DNA of 24,279 nucleotides from an uncultured Collinsella sp. (GTDB taxonomy: Bacteria > Actinomycetota > Coriobacteriia > Coriobacteriales > Coriobacteriaceae). Shown here piece after piece: positions 1 to 7,456 of the stretch. The stretch is from positions 1 to 24,279 of the forward strand of contig CABUOF010000031.1 in the NCBI GenBank assembly GCA_902493125.1, written 5' to 3'. A program made the translations under genes and the position numbers. The notes under the pieces are model-generated. The model saw only the letters and a list, made by a program, of their open reading frames with translations. It did no database searches and was not told the DNA's origin. The number at the start of each line of letters is the position of its first letter. Positions within the stretch are counted from its first letter, which is position 1.

Positions 1-26
1 GGCCCGTGGGTTATACCCTAAGAGCA

Positions 27-49
27 AACCACCCTTTTTAAGGGTGGTT
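27..49. terminator. Hairpin, probable end of an upstream gene
   Basis: A perfect 10-bp stem (AACCACCCTT at 27-36, AAGGGTGGTT at 40-49) with a TTT loop. No long T-run follows on either strand, so its strength is uncertain. It most likely ends a transcript that begins outside the window. A small inverted repeat GGGT-TAT-ACCC at 8-18 precedes it. Confidence 0.45.
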
Positions 50-98
50 CTGATTCTGCCGATAGGCCATAAAAGTGCGCGCATTTGCGGAGAGCCTG

Positions 99-127
99 TT
101 GACGATAGTCAAAACTCGGACTAATCT
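99..127 (+). promoter_or_regulatory. Promoter of the marR-ABC exporter operon
   Basis: TTGACG at 99-104 and TAATCT at 122-127 are separated by exactly 17 bp, close to the sigma-70 consensus. Transcription would start near 134, giving a leader of about 40 nt before the marR start at 175. This is the best-formed promoter in the window. Confidence 0.7.
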
Positions 128-156
128 AGAGACACAAAATTGGTCAAAAATCGGAC
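99..156. promoter_or_regulatory. Operator-like palindrome and 14-bp direct repeats upstream of marR
   Basis: TTGAC-GATA-GTCAA (99-112) is a perfect inverted repeat lying on the -35 box. GTCAAAACTCGGAC (108-121) recurs as GTCAAAAATCGGAC (143-156), 13 of 14 identical and 35 bp apart. One copy is in the -35/-10 spacer and the other is downstream of the predicted start site. MarR proteins bind short palindromes that overlap their own promoters, so these are reasonable binding sites for the product of 175-675. The binding itself is inferred. Confidence 0.5.
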
Positions 157-174
157 AATCGAATGGTGGGATAG

Positions 175-675
175 ATGAATAGTGCGGTTACACTGGTCGA
201 CTTCGACCGGTTGCTCAATGGACTCGACCATATCTATTCGGAGTTCTCGCGCGCCTGCGGCCTTTCGGACTGCGCTTACTGGATGCTCGTCGATACCAGC
301 ACGGCGGGCGGCAGTATTGCCGTAAGCCGTCTGACAAGCGAATGGTTCTACAGCAAGCAGACCATCAACTCGGCAATTAAAACCTTGACGGCGCGGGGCT
401 TCGCAACGTTGGAGTTTGCCGAAGGCAGTCGTAAGAACAAGGTTGTGAGTCTGACCGAAGAGGGCAGGCGATTTGCCGAGCGTTATGCGCTGCCGGCACT
501 CAAGGCCGAGCAGCGAGCCTTTGGCGCGCTTGAGCCGTGTGAGCAACGCGAGATTATGCGCTTGGTCGGCAAATTCTCTCAGGTGCTCGGCGAGGAGTGC
601 GATGCCTTTAAGCAGCATATCGCTGCCGAGAGCCAAGCCGAGAATCAAGGTGAGGGGGAGTCGTGCGACTGTTAA
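175..675 (+). CDS. MarR-family winged-helix transcriptional regulator
   Basis: This 166-residue protein has the size and layout of a MarR regulator. It has an N-terminal dimerisation helix, a helix-turn-helix around residues 48-76 (recognition helix near SKQTINSAIKTL, 60-71), a wing at about 78-95 with basic residues (GSRKNKV), the typical LTEEGR motif (93-98), and C-terminal dimerisation helices. The ATG at 175 follows a GGTGGG ribosome-binding site at 164-169. An earlier ATG at 163 stops after three codons. The 3' end overlaps the next gene by 13 nt, so the two are translationally coupled. Such regulators usually repress an adjacent drug or toxin exporter and release DNA on ligand binding. 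The operator-like repeats upstream point to autoregulation. The ligand cannot be deduced. Confidence 0.88.
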   Translation: MNSAVTLVDFDRLLNGLDHIYSEFSRACGLSDCAYWMLVDTSTAGGSIAVSRLTSEWFYSKQTINSAIKTLTARGFATLEFAEGSRKNKVVSLTEEGRRFAERYALPALKAEQRAFGALEPCEQREIMRLVGKFSQVLGEECDAFKQHIAAESQAENQGEGESCDC

Positions 676-2399
676 TGAGGTTTCTAAAGCCATATCGAGG
701 GCTTGTCGCGGTGACGTTGTTGGTGCTGCTGGTGGATAACGTCGGTACGCTGTTGGTTCCCACGATGCTGGCGAACATGGTCAACACCGGTATTACCACG
801 GGCGATGTCGACTACATTTTACGCAACGGCCTATACATGTTTATCGCGACCAGCATGGCTAGCGGCGGCACGGTGCTGGGCTGCTATCTTTCGGCGCGCC
901 TGGCCGCCAACGTGGCTTGCGATATCCGCAATGCCGTGTACGACAAATCGCTCGAGCTCGCGGCCAGCGATTTTGAGCGATTTGGCACCGGATCGATGAT
1001 CACACGCTCGCTCAACGACATCAACGTGATTCAGCAGGCGATTCTGCAGACGATTCAGCTGGTGCTGCCCGTGCCGTTTTTGGCTGTGGCGGGCATCATC
1101 TTCGCCTGGTTTATCGATCCTGCCATGGGCACGCTTCTGGGCGTAGTCGTTGCGATTGTGCTGGTGGCGGCGGTCTTTACGGTTGCCAACGCGGCTCCGA
1201 TCTTTATGCGCTTGCAGAGCTTTATCGACCGCATGAACGTGGTGCTGCGCGAAAACATCGTGGGCGTGCGCGTCATCCGTGCGTTTAACAAGGAGCGTCA
1301 CGAGGAGCGGCGCCTGGACGAGGTGTTTAGCGACTACGCCGCCAACGCCATCAAAGTCAACCACCTGTTTGTGGGCCTCGACAGCTCAAGCTTTTTTTTG
1401 ATGAACATCGCCGAGGTGGCGGTGCTGTGGGTTGGCGGCAACCGCGTGGGTGCCCACGCCATGCAGATCGCGAGTATCTCGGCGGTGCTGGAGTACGCGC
1501 TTCTGATCCTGTTCTTTGTGATGATGGCGCAGATGGTGGTGCTAACGCTGCCACGCGCCGCGGCATGCCTAAGCCGTGCACAGCAAGTGCTGGAGATTGA
1601 GCCGAGCATCGTCGATGGCCAGCGTGCGCTTGATGCGGCCGAGTCCGACTCAAAGGACGGGGCCGATGCGGTCGCCGTGTTCGACCACATGTCGTTCCGT
1701 TTTGACGATGCCGACGAGGACACCCTGTGCAACCTGAGTTTTACCTGCCGCCGCGGACAGACGACCGCGATCGTGGGCTCAACGGGCTCGGGCAAGTCAA
1801 CGGTGGCCAAGCTCTTGTTGCGTTTCCACGATGCCACGAAGGGCACCATTCGCCTGAACGGCGTCGATCTGCGCGACCTTTCGCAAGGTGAGATTCGCGG
1901 GCATATCGCTTACGTGCCGCAGAAGGCGTGGCTGTTCTCGGGCACCGTGGCAAGCAATCTGCGCTTTGGCAACGAAGACGCGACTGAGGCCGACATGCTT
2001 CATGCGCTTGAGGTTGCCCGGAGCACCTTTGTGCTCGATCAGCCGCAGGGGCTCGATACCCCGGTTGCTCAGGGCGGTACGAACTTTTCGGGCGGCCAGC
2101 GCCAACGTCTGGCCATCGCCCGTGCGCTCATGAAGCATGCCGATCTATATATCTTCGACGATAGTTTTTCGGCCCTGGACTTTAAGACCGATGCGGCCCT
2201 GCGCCATGCGCTGCAGGACGAGACGCGCGACGCCGCGGTGCTCATCATCGCGCAGCGCATCTCGACGATTTTGCATGCCGACCAGATTGTCGTGCTCAAG
2301 GACGGCGAGGTTGTGGGCTTGGGCACGCATGGCGAGCTTATGGAAACCTGCGAGGTGTACCGCGCCATCGCGGAATCGCAAATGAAGGGAGGTGAGTAG
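663..2399 (+). CDS. ABC exporter half-transporter with degenerate ATPase site
   Basis: A 578-residue fused membrane plus ATPase subunit of the MdlA/BmrC type. An N-terminal type-1 exporter membrane domain (about six helices, residues 1-300) precedes the nucleotide-binding domain (about 335-575). Walker A is GSTGSGKST (372-380, Lys378) and the signature is SGGQ (476-479). Walker B ends in Asp-Asp (499-500), so the catalytic glutamate is replaced by Asp500, and the switch histidine is Gln531 (IIAQRIST). These two changes are typical of the non-hydrolysing half of heterodimeric exporters. The GTG at 663 follows a GAGGGGGAG ribosome-binding site and overlaps marR. The partner is the next gene, whose start is 2 nt past this stop. 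The substrate is unknown; drug, lipid or peptide export is possible. Confidence 0.9.
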   Translation: MRLLMRFLKPYRGLVAVTLLVLLVDNVGTLLVPTMLANMVNTGITTGDVDYILRNGLYMFIATSMASGGTVLGCYLSARLAANVACDIRNAVYDKSLELAASDFERFGTGSMITRSLNDINVIQQAILQTIQLVLPVPFLAVAGIIFAWFIDPAMGTLLGVVVAIVLVAAVFTVANAAPIFMRLQSFIDRMNVVLRENIVGVRVIRAFNKERHEERRLDEVFSDYAANAIKVNHLFVGLDSSSFFLMNIAEVAVLWVGGNRVGAHAMQIASISAVLEYALLILFFVMMAQMVVLTLPRAAACLSRAQQVLEIEPSIVDGQRALDAAESDSKDGADAVAVFDHMSFRFDDADEDTLCNLSFTCRRGQTTAIVGSTGSGKSTVAKLLLRFHDATKGTIRLNGVDLRDLSQGEIRGHIAYVPQKAWLFSGTVASNLRFGNEDATEADMLHALEVARSTFVLDQPQGLDTPVAQGGTNFSGGQRQRLAIARALMKHADLYIFDDSFSALDFKTDAALRHALQDETRDAAVLIIAQRISTILHADQIVVLKDGEVVGLGTHGELMETCEVYRAIAESQMKGGE

Positions 2400-2400
2400 C

Positions 2401-4407
2401 ATGGCCGAGGAGCTCAAGAAGCAGGGCGGCGTTGATGACGCCGTTGCCGCGGGGCTGGTCGAGGAAACGGCTGCCGTGGCACCCGAGCTGGATGACGCCG
2501 CCAAGGCTGCAGCCGCGCGCGAGGCTCGCCGCCAGGCGCTGTACGAGGAAAACGAGCGCGCCGAGGACGAGCGCGCCCGCGCTGAGGCAGAGCGCATGCG
2601 CGACGTGGATGACGAAGACGAAGACGAGACGCCCCGTGATACCTGGGCGACGGTGCGCCGCCTGTGGAGCGAGGCTGCCGGCGACCATTGGCGCTTCTAT
2701 ATCGTGTTCGCGAGCATTGTGTTCTATGCCATCTTTAACACCGCTGCGCCGGCATATAGCGCCCGCGTGATCGATGAGCTGTGGGGACACGTGAAGCTGG
2801 CGTTTGCCAACGACACCACCTTCAGTATCACCTGGGAGAACTGCGGCAGGACCATCTTCATCTACTTTATGATCTGGACGGCCGCTGCCTCGTTCTACGC
2901 GCTCCAGAGCTTTTTGATGTCGAGCGTGGCCGAACGCCTCAACCTGCGTCTGCGTAACCGCATCGCGCAAAAGCTCAACCGTCTGCCGCTTGCCTACTTT
3001 GACGCGCATCGCCCCGGCGAGGTCGTCAGCCGTGCGACCAACGACCTGGACAAGATGTCCGAAAGTATGCAGCGCGGACTGCTGCAGCTGCTGGTGTCGA
3101 TCGGCACCGTGGTGGGCGCCGTGAGCGTGATGTTCGTGTTTAGCGTGCCGCTTACGCTCGTCTTTTTGTTCTTTACGGCGGTATCGCTGCTGGTGACCAA
3201 GGTGGTTTCGCGCCGTACGCATGATGTGACGGCCGAGCGTCAGGAGTGGGTGTCCAAAATCACGAGCGCGGTCGAGGAAGGCTATTCGGGCCGTTTGGTG
3301 ATTCGTGCATTCAACCGTGAGCGCCAGAGCTCTGCCGAGGTGCACGAGGCCTCGGGCGAGCTGGCGCGTGTGAGCACCAAGGCCGACTTTATGATCAACG
3401 CCGTCGGACCCGCGGTTCGCTTTATTGGTCGTCTGGCGCAGATCGTGATTGCGCTCGTGGGCTGCAGCATGCTGGTCGCCGGTCACATGACCGTCGGCGT
3501 GTTCCAGGCGTTCTTCCAGTTTATCTACGAGGCGTCCGAACCCATGACGCAGCTGTCGTTTACCTTTAACTCGCTGCAGAGCGCGCTGGCGAGTGCGGAG
3601 CGCGTGTTCGACCTGCTCGACGAGTCCGAGATGGAAGCCGATCCGTTGCCGGCGGCCGCCGCCAAGCTGCCGGGCAAGGTGGAGGGCCGCGTCTCCTTTG
3701 AGCACGTGCGCTTTGGTTATTCGCCCGACAAGCCGCTTATGCGCGACGTGTCGTTTACCGCCGAGTCGGGCCAGAAGATTGCCGTGGTGGGAACCACGGG
3801 CGCAGGCAAGACGACGCTCATCAACCTGCTCATGCGCTTTTACGAGATCGACGGTGGCCGCATTACGCTCGACGGTGTGGATACGCGCCTCATGGACCGC
3901 GGCGAGCTACGGCAGCAGTTTGGCATGGTGCTGCAGGACGCCTGGCTGTTCGATGGCACGATTGCCGAAAACATCGCCTATGGCTGTCCCGAGGCGACGC
4001 GCGAGGAGGTCGTGGCGGCTGCGCGCGCCGCGCAGGTCGACTTCTTTGTGCGCACCATGCCGCAGGGCTACGACACGCGCGTGGCCAACGATGCCGAAAG
4101 CATCAGCCAGGGCCAGCGTCAGCTGCTGACCATCGCACGCGTGCTGCTCAACAACCCGGCGATTCTCATCCTGGACGAGGCGACCTCAAGCGTGGACACG
4201 CGTACCGAGCTTGCCATCGGCCGTGCCATGGACGCACTTATGCGCGGGCGCACGAGCTTTGTGATCGCGCATCGCCTGTCGACGATCGTGGACGCCGACC
4301 TGATCTTGGTCATGGACCACGGCAACATCATCGAGCAAGGCACGCATAAGGAGCTGCTCGCAGCCGAGGGCGCTTATGCCGACCTCTATCTGAGTCAGTT
4401 CGCATAA
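2401..4407 (+). CDS. ABC exporter half-transporter with canonical ATPase site
   Basis: A 668-residue MdlB/BmrD-type partner of the preceding subunit. The ATPase motifs are complete: Walker A GTTGAGKTT (464-472, Lys470), signature SQGQ (569-572), Walker B LILDE (Asp592, Glu593) and switch His624. SQGQ in place of SGGQ is common in this half of heterodimeric exporters. The membrane domain spans about 90-380. Residues 1-80 form an extra cytoplasmic N-terminus rich in Ala, Glu, Arg and Asp with an acidic stretch (DDEDEDE), probably helical and of unknown role. The ATG at 2401 is preferred over an in-frame GTG at 2392 because AAGGGAGG (2385-2392) lies at good spacing before it and overlaps the GTG. 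The gene completes the marR operon. Confidence 0.9.
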   Translation: MAEELKKQGGVDDAVAAGLVEETAAVAPELDDAAKAAAAREARRQALYEENERAEDERARAEAERMRDVDDEDEDETPRDTWATVRRLWSEAAGDHWRFYIVFASIVFYAIFNTAAPAYSARVIDELWGHVKLAFANDTTFSITWENCGRTIFIYFMIWTAAASFYALQSFLMSSVAERLNLRLRNRIAQKLNRLPLAYFDAHRPGEVVSRATNDLDKMSESMQRGLLQLLVSIGTVVGAVSVMFVFSVPLTLVFLFFTAVSLLVTKVVSRRTHDVTAERQEWVSKITSAVEEGYSGRLVIRAFNRERQSSAEVHEASGELARVSTKADFMINAVGPAVRFIGRLAQIVIALVGCSMLVAGHMTVGVFQAFFQFIYEASEPMTQLSFTFNSLQSALASAERVFDLLDESEMEADPLPAAAAKLPGKVEGRVSFEHVRFGYSPDKPLMRDVSFTAESGQKIAVVGTTGAGKTTLINLLMRFYEIDGGRITLDGVDTRLMDRGELRQQFGMVLQDAWLFDGTIAENIAYGCPEATREEVVAAARAAQVDFFVRTMPQGYDTRVANDAESISQGQRQLLTIARVLLNNPAILILDEATSSVDTRTELAIGRAMDALMRGRTSFVIAHRLSTIVDADLILVMDHGNIIEQGTHKELLAAEGAYADLYLSQFA

Positions 4408-4438
4408 TGTGACAAAGGGACAGTCCCACATGTCACAT
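4407..4438. repeat. Nested palindrome at the end of the exporter operon
   Basis: Outer arms ATGTGACA (4407-4414) and TGTCACAT (4431-4438) enclose inner arms GGGAC (4417-4421) and GTCCC (4423-4427) around a single A. The element begins on the last base of the stop codon. Its symmetry suggests a dispersed REP-like extragenic palindrome or an RNA processing hairpin rather than a regulator site. I recall similar GTGACA/GGGACAGTCCC palindromes in Coriobacteriia intergenic DNA but could not check this. Confidence 0.6.
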
Positions 4439-4447
4439 CAAAAAGAA

Positions 4448-4482
4448 AGGCGCGCCGGGGATGAATTCCCTGGCGCGCCTTC
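4448..4482. terminator. Bidirectional terminator between exporter operon and cysE
   Basis: Stem AAGGCGCGCC (4448-4457) pairs with GGCGCGCCTT (4473-4482), and imperfect GGGGAT/TTCCCT pairing extends it inward. A-rich DNA on the left (4439-4449) gives a T-rich tail when read on the minus strand, so it should end cysE well. It can also end the converging exporter operon. Confidence 0.75.
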
Positions 4483-4521
4483 TTGCGTTGATGCCGATGT
4501 CGTTTTGTGCCGCTTGCGTTC

Positions 4522-5226
4522 CTAGCGTTCGTCCACGAGCTTGGCGACGAGGGCTTTGAGCTCGGCCACCTCTCGCTCGAGTTCCTTGACGCGGCGAGCA
4601 TTCTCGGTGATGCCCTGGCGGTTGAGGGCACTCTGCTCGGCGGCGTCATCGGGCATGTACTCGCGATGCTGCTTGGCATCGAAGCTTTCTTCGAACACGC
4701 GGCAGCCGTTGCGCTTGATGATGCGCCCGGGCACGCCCACGACGGTGCAGTTATCGGGTACGTCTTTGACGACGACCGAGTTGCCACCGATCTTGACGTT
4801 GTTGCCGATGCGGATGTTGCCGAGCACCTTGGCGCCTGTGCCCACAGTGACGTTATTGCCCAGGGTGGGGTGGCGCTTGCCGGTCTCGTTGCCGGTACCG
4901 CCGAGCGTGACGCCCTGGTAGAGCACGCAGTTGTCGCCCACAATGGTGGTCTCGCCGATGACGACGCCCATGGCGTGGTCGATAAAGAAGTGCTTGCCAA
5001 TTTGCGCGGCGGGATGAATCTCGACGCCGGTGATGTGGCGGGTGATTTGTGAGAGCACGCGGGCGAGCGAGCGATGACCATGCTCCCAGAGCCAGTGCTC
5101 GGGCACGTGATTCCACTTGGCGTGAAGACCGGGGTACGAAAGGAAAATGACCAGGCCGTTTTGCGCAGCGGGGTCTTGCGCCTGGACGGTCTTGATGTCC
5201 TCGTGAATGGTATTGATAAAGCTCAC
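4522..5226 (-). CDS. cysE: Serine O-acetyltransferase
   Basis: This enzyme acetylates L-serine with acetyl-CoA to O-acetylserine, the first step of cysteine synthesis in the cytoplasm. The 234-residue protein has the short N-terminal helical domain seen in Gram-positive CysE, then a left-handed beta-helix of hexapeptide repeats (about 68-170). The catalytic Asp83-His84 lie in FIDHAMG, and His119 is in KRHPTLG. The C-terminal tail (about 205-231) is a predicted coiled coil, longer than usual. The start is taken as GTG at 5226 because GGGAGG lies 7-8 nt upstream and family homology begins at SFINTIHEDI. The open frame runs on to 5301, but those residues look non-coding. No cysK is adjacent. The gene stands alone, divergent from the DedA gene. 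Confidence 0.92.
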   Translation of the reverse strand: MSFINTIHEDIKTVQAQDPAAQNGLVIFLSYPGLHAKWNHVPEHWLWEHGHRSLARVLSQITRHITGVEIHPAAQIGKHFFIDHAMGVVIGETTIVGDNCVLYQGVTLGGTGNETGKRHPTLGNNVTVGTGAKVLGNIRIGNNVKIGGNSVVVKDVPDNCTVVGVPGRIIKRNGCRVFEESFDAKQHREYMPDDAAEQSALNRQGITENARRVKELEREVAELKALVAKLVDER

Positions 5227-5267
5227 CGGCCGCCCTCCCTTAGCGCCATGGCAATGCGATTCAATAA

Positions 5268-5273
5268 AGTATA
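5268..5273 (-). promoter_or_regulatory. -10 box of cysE
   Basis: Read on the minus strand this is TATACT, about 40 nt upstream of the GTG start. No good -35 box is seen at 16-18 bp (the sequence there reads CTTCCT), so an activator may be needed. Confidence 0.4.
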
Positions 5274-5318
5274 GCGATTCGCTAGGGATTAGGAAGAGCA
5301 ATCTTTCACGGCTTTGCG

Positions 5319-5330
5319 TGACAGGTGTCA
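5319..5330. promoter_or_regulatory. TGACA-GG-TGTCA inverted repeat in the cysE/dedA divergent region
   Basis: A 5-bp perfect inverted repeat with a 2-bp centre, about 46 bp upstream of the cysE -10 box and about 69 bp upstream of the dedA -10 box. It could be a regulator site serving either gene. The evidence is symmetry and position only. Confidence 0.3.
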
Positions 5331-5398
5331 GTTATGCAAACTTGCTGGTAATGGAGTCATGCTTTTGTGCGGTCGTGTGCATGGCCGCGCCGCAACCG

Positions 5399-5404
5399 TA
5401 TACT
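5399..5404 (+). promoter_or_regulatory. -10 box of the DedA gene
   Basis: TATACT lies 46 bp before the ATG at 5451, implying a leader of about 40 nt. The -35 region is poor (TGTGCA at 5376-5381, 17 bp spacing). Confidence 0.4.
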
Positions 5405-5450
5405 GGTCAACTTGGACGTATCCGCGCCCACAACTGAGAGGTTTTACTTC

Positions 5451-6098
5451 ATGGGTTTCATTAATTTTATCGCCGAGCTGCTCAAAGACCCGCGCACCGC
5501 GATCGCCAGCTGGATCGCCGCCGGCCCGCTTATGGCCTACGGCTGTGTGTTCCTGATCATCTTTATCGAGACAGGCGTGGTGTTCTTCCCGTTCCTTCCC
5601 GGCGATTCGCTGCTGTTTGCTTCGGGCTTCTTTGCCCACAACGGCGGCTTTAACATCGTGGCGCTTCTGGCCACCGCATGGGCCGCAGCCATCCTGGGCG
5701 ACCAGTGCAACTTTATGATCGGTCACTTCTTTGGCAAAAAGATTATCGCTTCGGGCAAGGTCAAGGCCATGACGCCCGAGCGCATCAAAAAGTCCGAGGA
5801 TTTCTTGGACAAGTGGGGTCACCTGGCCATCTTCCTGGGTCGCTTCTTCCCGTTTATCCGCACCTTTGTGCCCTTTATCGCCGGCATGGGCGGCATGCAC
5901 TGGCGCAATTTTGTCATCTTTAACGTGCTGGGCGGCATTACCTGGTCGACGCTCTTTACACTGCTGGGCTACTTCTTTGGCGGCATCCCCTTTGTGCAGG
6001 AGCACTTTGAGCTGCTGATCGTCGGCATCGTTGCCGTGTCGATCATCCCGACCGTGGTCGGTCTGGTTAAGGCTAAGCTGGGCAAAAAGAACGCGTAG
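5451..6098 (+). CDS. DedA-family membrane protein (SNARE-associated/VTT domain)
   Basis: A 215-residue integral membrane protein. Family hallmarks are Glu40 (FIETG), the re-entrant loop FPFLPGDSLL (46-55), and the second loop GRFFPFIRTFVPFIAGMGGM (130-149) with the conserved Arg-Thr and Pro residues. Hydrophobic helices follow at about 152-180 and 186-206. DedA proteins sit in the cytoplasmic membrane. Some recycle undecaprenyl phosphate or phospholipid carriers across the bilayer and affect envelope homeostasis and antibiotic resistance; the exact substrate here is not known. The ATG at 5451 follows GAGAGG at 5436-5441. The open frame extends upstream to 5367, but that part overlaps the promoter and does not match the family. 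It is monocistronic with its own terminator. Confidence 0.9.
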   Translation: MGFINFIAELLKDPRTAIASWIAAGPLMAYGCVFLIIFIETGVVFFPFLPGDSLLFASGFFAHNGGFNIVALLATAWAAAILGDQCNFMIGHFFGKKIIASGKVKAMTPERIKKSEDFLDKWGHLAIFLGRFFPFIRTFVPFIAGMGGMHWRNFVIFNVLGGITWSTLFTLLGYFFGGIPFVQEHFELLIVGIVAVSIIPTVVGLVKAKLGKKNA

Positions 6099-6126
6099 CT
6101 CGAGCCAGCGCGCAAACCGTGCAGTT

Positions 6127-6165
6127 GAGGCCCGTCACCGCTTACGGTGGCGGGCCTCTTTAGTT
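6127..6165 (+). terminator. Rho-independent terminator of the DedA gene
   Basis: A 14-bp stem, 6127-6140 with 6145-6158 (one G-U pair), has a CTTA loop. It is followed by TTTAGTTT and starts 28 nt after the stop codon. Confidence 0.85.
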
Positions 6166-6206
6166 TCGGTCAAATGAAAATACTTTACTTAGTTAAAGAA
6201 AAGCGT

Positions 6207-6234
6207 TTTATCAGACGCGTACGGAGAGTACAAT
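6207..6234 (+). promoter_or_regulatory. Promoter of ilvE
   Basis: TACAAT at 6229-6234 is a good -10 box. TTTATC at 6207-6212 (16 bp spacing) is a weak -35. The A/T-rich stretch at 6176-6213 may help as an UP-type element. The predicted start is near 6241, leaving a leader of about 145 nt before ilvE. Confidence 0.5.
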
Positions 6235-6241
6235 CTCGTGC

Positions 6242-6391
6242 ATGCGAATCGACGTGCCATCGGCTTTGATGCTGTTCGCGTGTCCCGTCCGGCTCTACGC
6301 TCCGGGCGTGCGACGTTGCGACGCGGTCGGCCTCGGTCCTTGCGTGCGAGTTCGCGAGTATGCAACTGTGTATGTAAGGAGCGACACATGA
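6242..6391 (+). CDS. Possible leader ORF overlapping the ilvE start
   Basis: A 49-codon ATG frame starts within a base or two of the predicted ilvE transcription start, so it would be read as a leaderless message. It ends at TGA 6389-6391, overlapping the ilvE ATG as ATGA, a classic coupling arrangement. Val, Leu and Ile make up 13 of 49 residues (8 Val) but there is no run of regulatory codons. No homology is recognised. It may be chance in GC-rich DNA. Confidence 0.2.
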   Translation: MRIDVPSALMLFACPVRLYAPGVRRCDAVGLGPCVRVREYATVYVRSDT

Positions 6392-7440
6392 CTGTCGAGA
6401 AGAAGGATATCGATTGGGGTAGCCTCGGCTTTGGCTACATGAAGACCGATTACAGCTACGAGGCTCATTGGAAGGATGGCGAGTGGGACGAGGGTGGCCT
6501 GACCACCGACCACACCCTGCATGTCTCCGAGTGTGGCGGCATCTTCCATTACTGCCAGGAGGTCTTTGAGGGCCTGAAGGCCTACACCGCCGAGGACGGC
6601 AGCATCGTCTGCTTCCGTCCCGACATGAACGCCGAGCGTATGTATAACTCTGCCCAGCGCCTCGAGATGCCCCCGTTCCCCAAGGACAAGTTCGTTGAGG
6701 CCGTCAAGCAGGTCGTTTCTGCCAACGCCGCTTGGGTTCCGCCCTTCGGCTCCGGCGCAACCCTGTACGTGCGTCCGTTTATGATCGGTTCTGGTGACGT
6801 GATCGGCGTGGCTCCCGCTCCTGAGTACACGTTCCGCATTCTCGTGACTCCGGTCGGTCCGTACTTTAAGGGCGGCCTTAAGCCCGTTAAGCTGCGCGTT
6901 TCCGAGTATGACCGCGCGGCCCCGCATGGCACCGGCAACATCAAGGCCGGCCTGAACTACGCCATGTCCCTCAAGCCCACGATGGAAGCACACCGCGAGG
7001 GCTATGCCGAGAATCTGTATCTCGACTCCGAGTCCCGCACCTATGTCGAGGAGACCGGTGGCGCCAACGTCCTGTTCGTGAAGGAGGACGGCACCCTCGT
7101 CGTTCCTCAGTCGCACACCGACTCCATCCTGCCCTCCATCACCCGTCGTTCGCTCGTTCAGGTTGCCGAGGACCTGGGCATGACCGTCGACCAGCGTCCC
7201 GTCGAGTGGGCCGAGGTCAAGGCCGGTACCTTTGTGGAGTGCGGCCTGTGCGGCACCGCTGCCGTCATCTCCCCGGTGGGCGAGATCGACAACAAGGTCT
7301 ATGGTGCCGATGAGACCGTGACCTTCCCGGCTGGCTACACCGAGATCGGCCCCGTGATGAAGAAGCTTCGCGAGACCCTGACTGGTATCCAGTCCGGTGC
7401 TGTCGAGGATAAGCACAACTGGGTTTACACCGTCGCGTAA
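6388..7440 (+). CDS. ilvE: Branched-chain amino acid aminotransferase
   Basis: A PLP-dependent fold-type IV transaminase that interconverts Val, Leu and Ile with their 2-keto acids, using glutamate/2-oxoglutarate. It is the last step of branched-chain amino acid synthesis or the first of breakdown. The 350-residue protein matches the longer BCAT-II type. QEVFEGLKAY (57-66) is characteristic, the predicted PLP-binding lysine is Lys186 in NIKAGLNYA, and EETGGANVLFV (221-231) and GLCGTAAVISPVG (286-298) line the cofactor pocket. The ATG at 6388 has AAGGA 7 nt upstream. The frame stays open upstream to 6238 but that part does not resemble the family. Codons are strongly biased to C/G-ending forms, consistent with high expression. 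It is transcribed alone behind a long leader. Confidence 0.93.
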   Translation: MTVEKKDIDWGSLGFGYMKTDYSYEAHWKDGEWDEGGLTTDHTLHVSECGGIFHYCQEVFEGLKAYTAEDGSIVCFRPDMNAERMYNSAQRLEMPPFPKDKFVEAVKQVVSANAAWVPPFGSGATLYVRPFMIGSGDVIGVAPAPEYTFRILVTPVGPYFKGGLKPVKLRVSEYDRAAPHGTGNIKAGLNYAMSLKPTMEAHREGYAENLYLDSESRTYVEETGGANVLFVKEDGTLVVPQSHTDSILPSITRRSLVQVAEDLGMTVDQRPVEWAEVKAGTFVECGLCGTAAVISPVGEIDNKVYGADETVTFPAGYTEIGPVMKKLRETLTGIQSGAVEDKHNWVYTVA

Positions 7441-7456
7441 TTTGCCTTTCCTGTCC

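Noticed and set aside
2338..3705. A 455-codon minus-strand frame over the second ABC subunit
   Set aside because: A shadow of the well-supported plus-strand transporter gene; no ribosome-binding site or family match.
5227..5301. Longer CysE start at 5301
   Set aside because: It would include the -10 box and ribosome-binding site of the GTG start at 5226, and the extra residues do not resemble CysE.
6238..6387. N-terminal extension of IlvE from a GTG at 6238
   Set aside because: Arg-rich translation unlike the family; the ATG at 6388 has a proper ribosome-binding site and matches the usual protein start.
6235..6387. A T-box riboswitch in the ilvE leader
   Set aside because: No T-box core sequence, specifier arrangement or terminator/antiterminator pair is visible.
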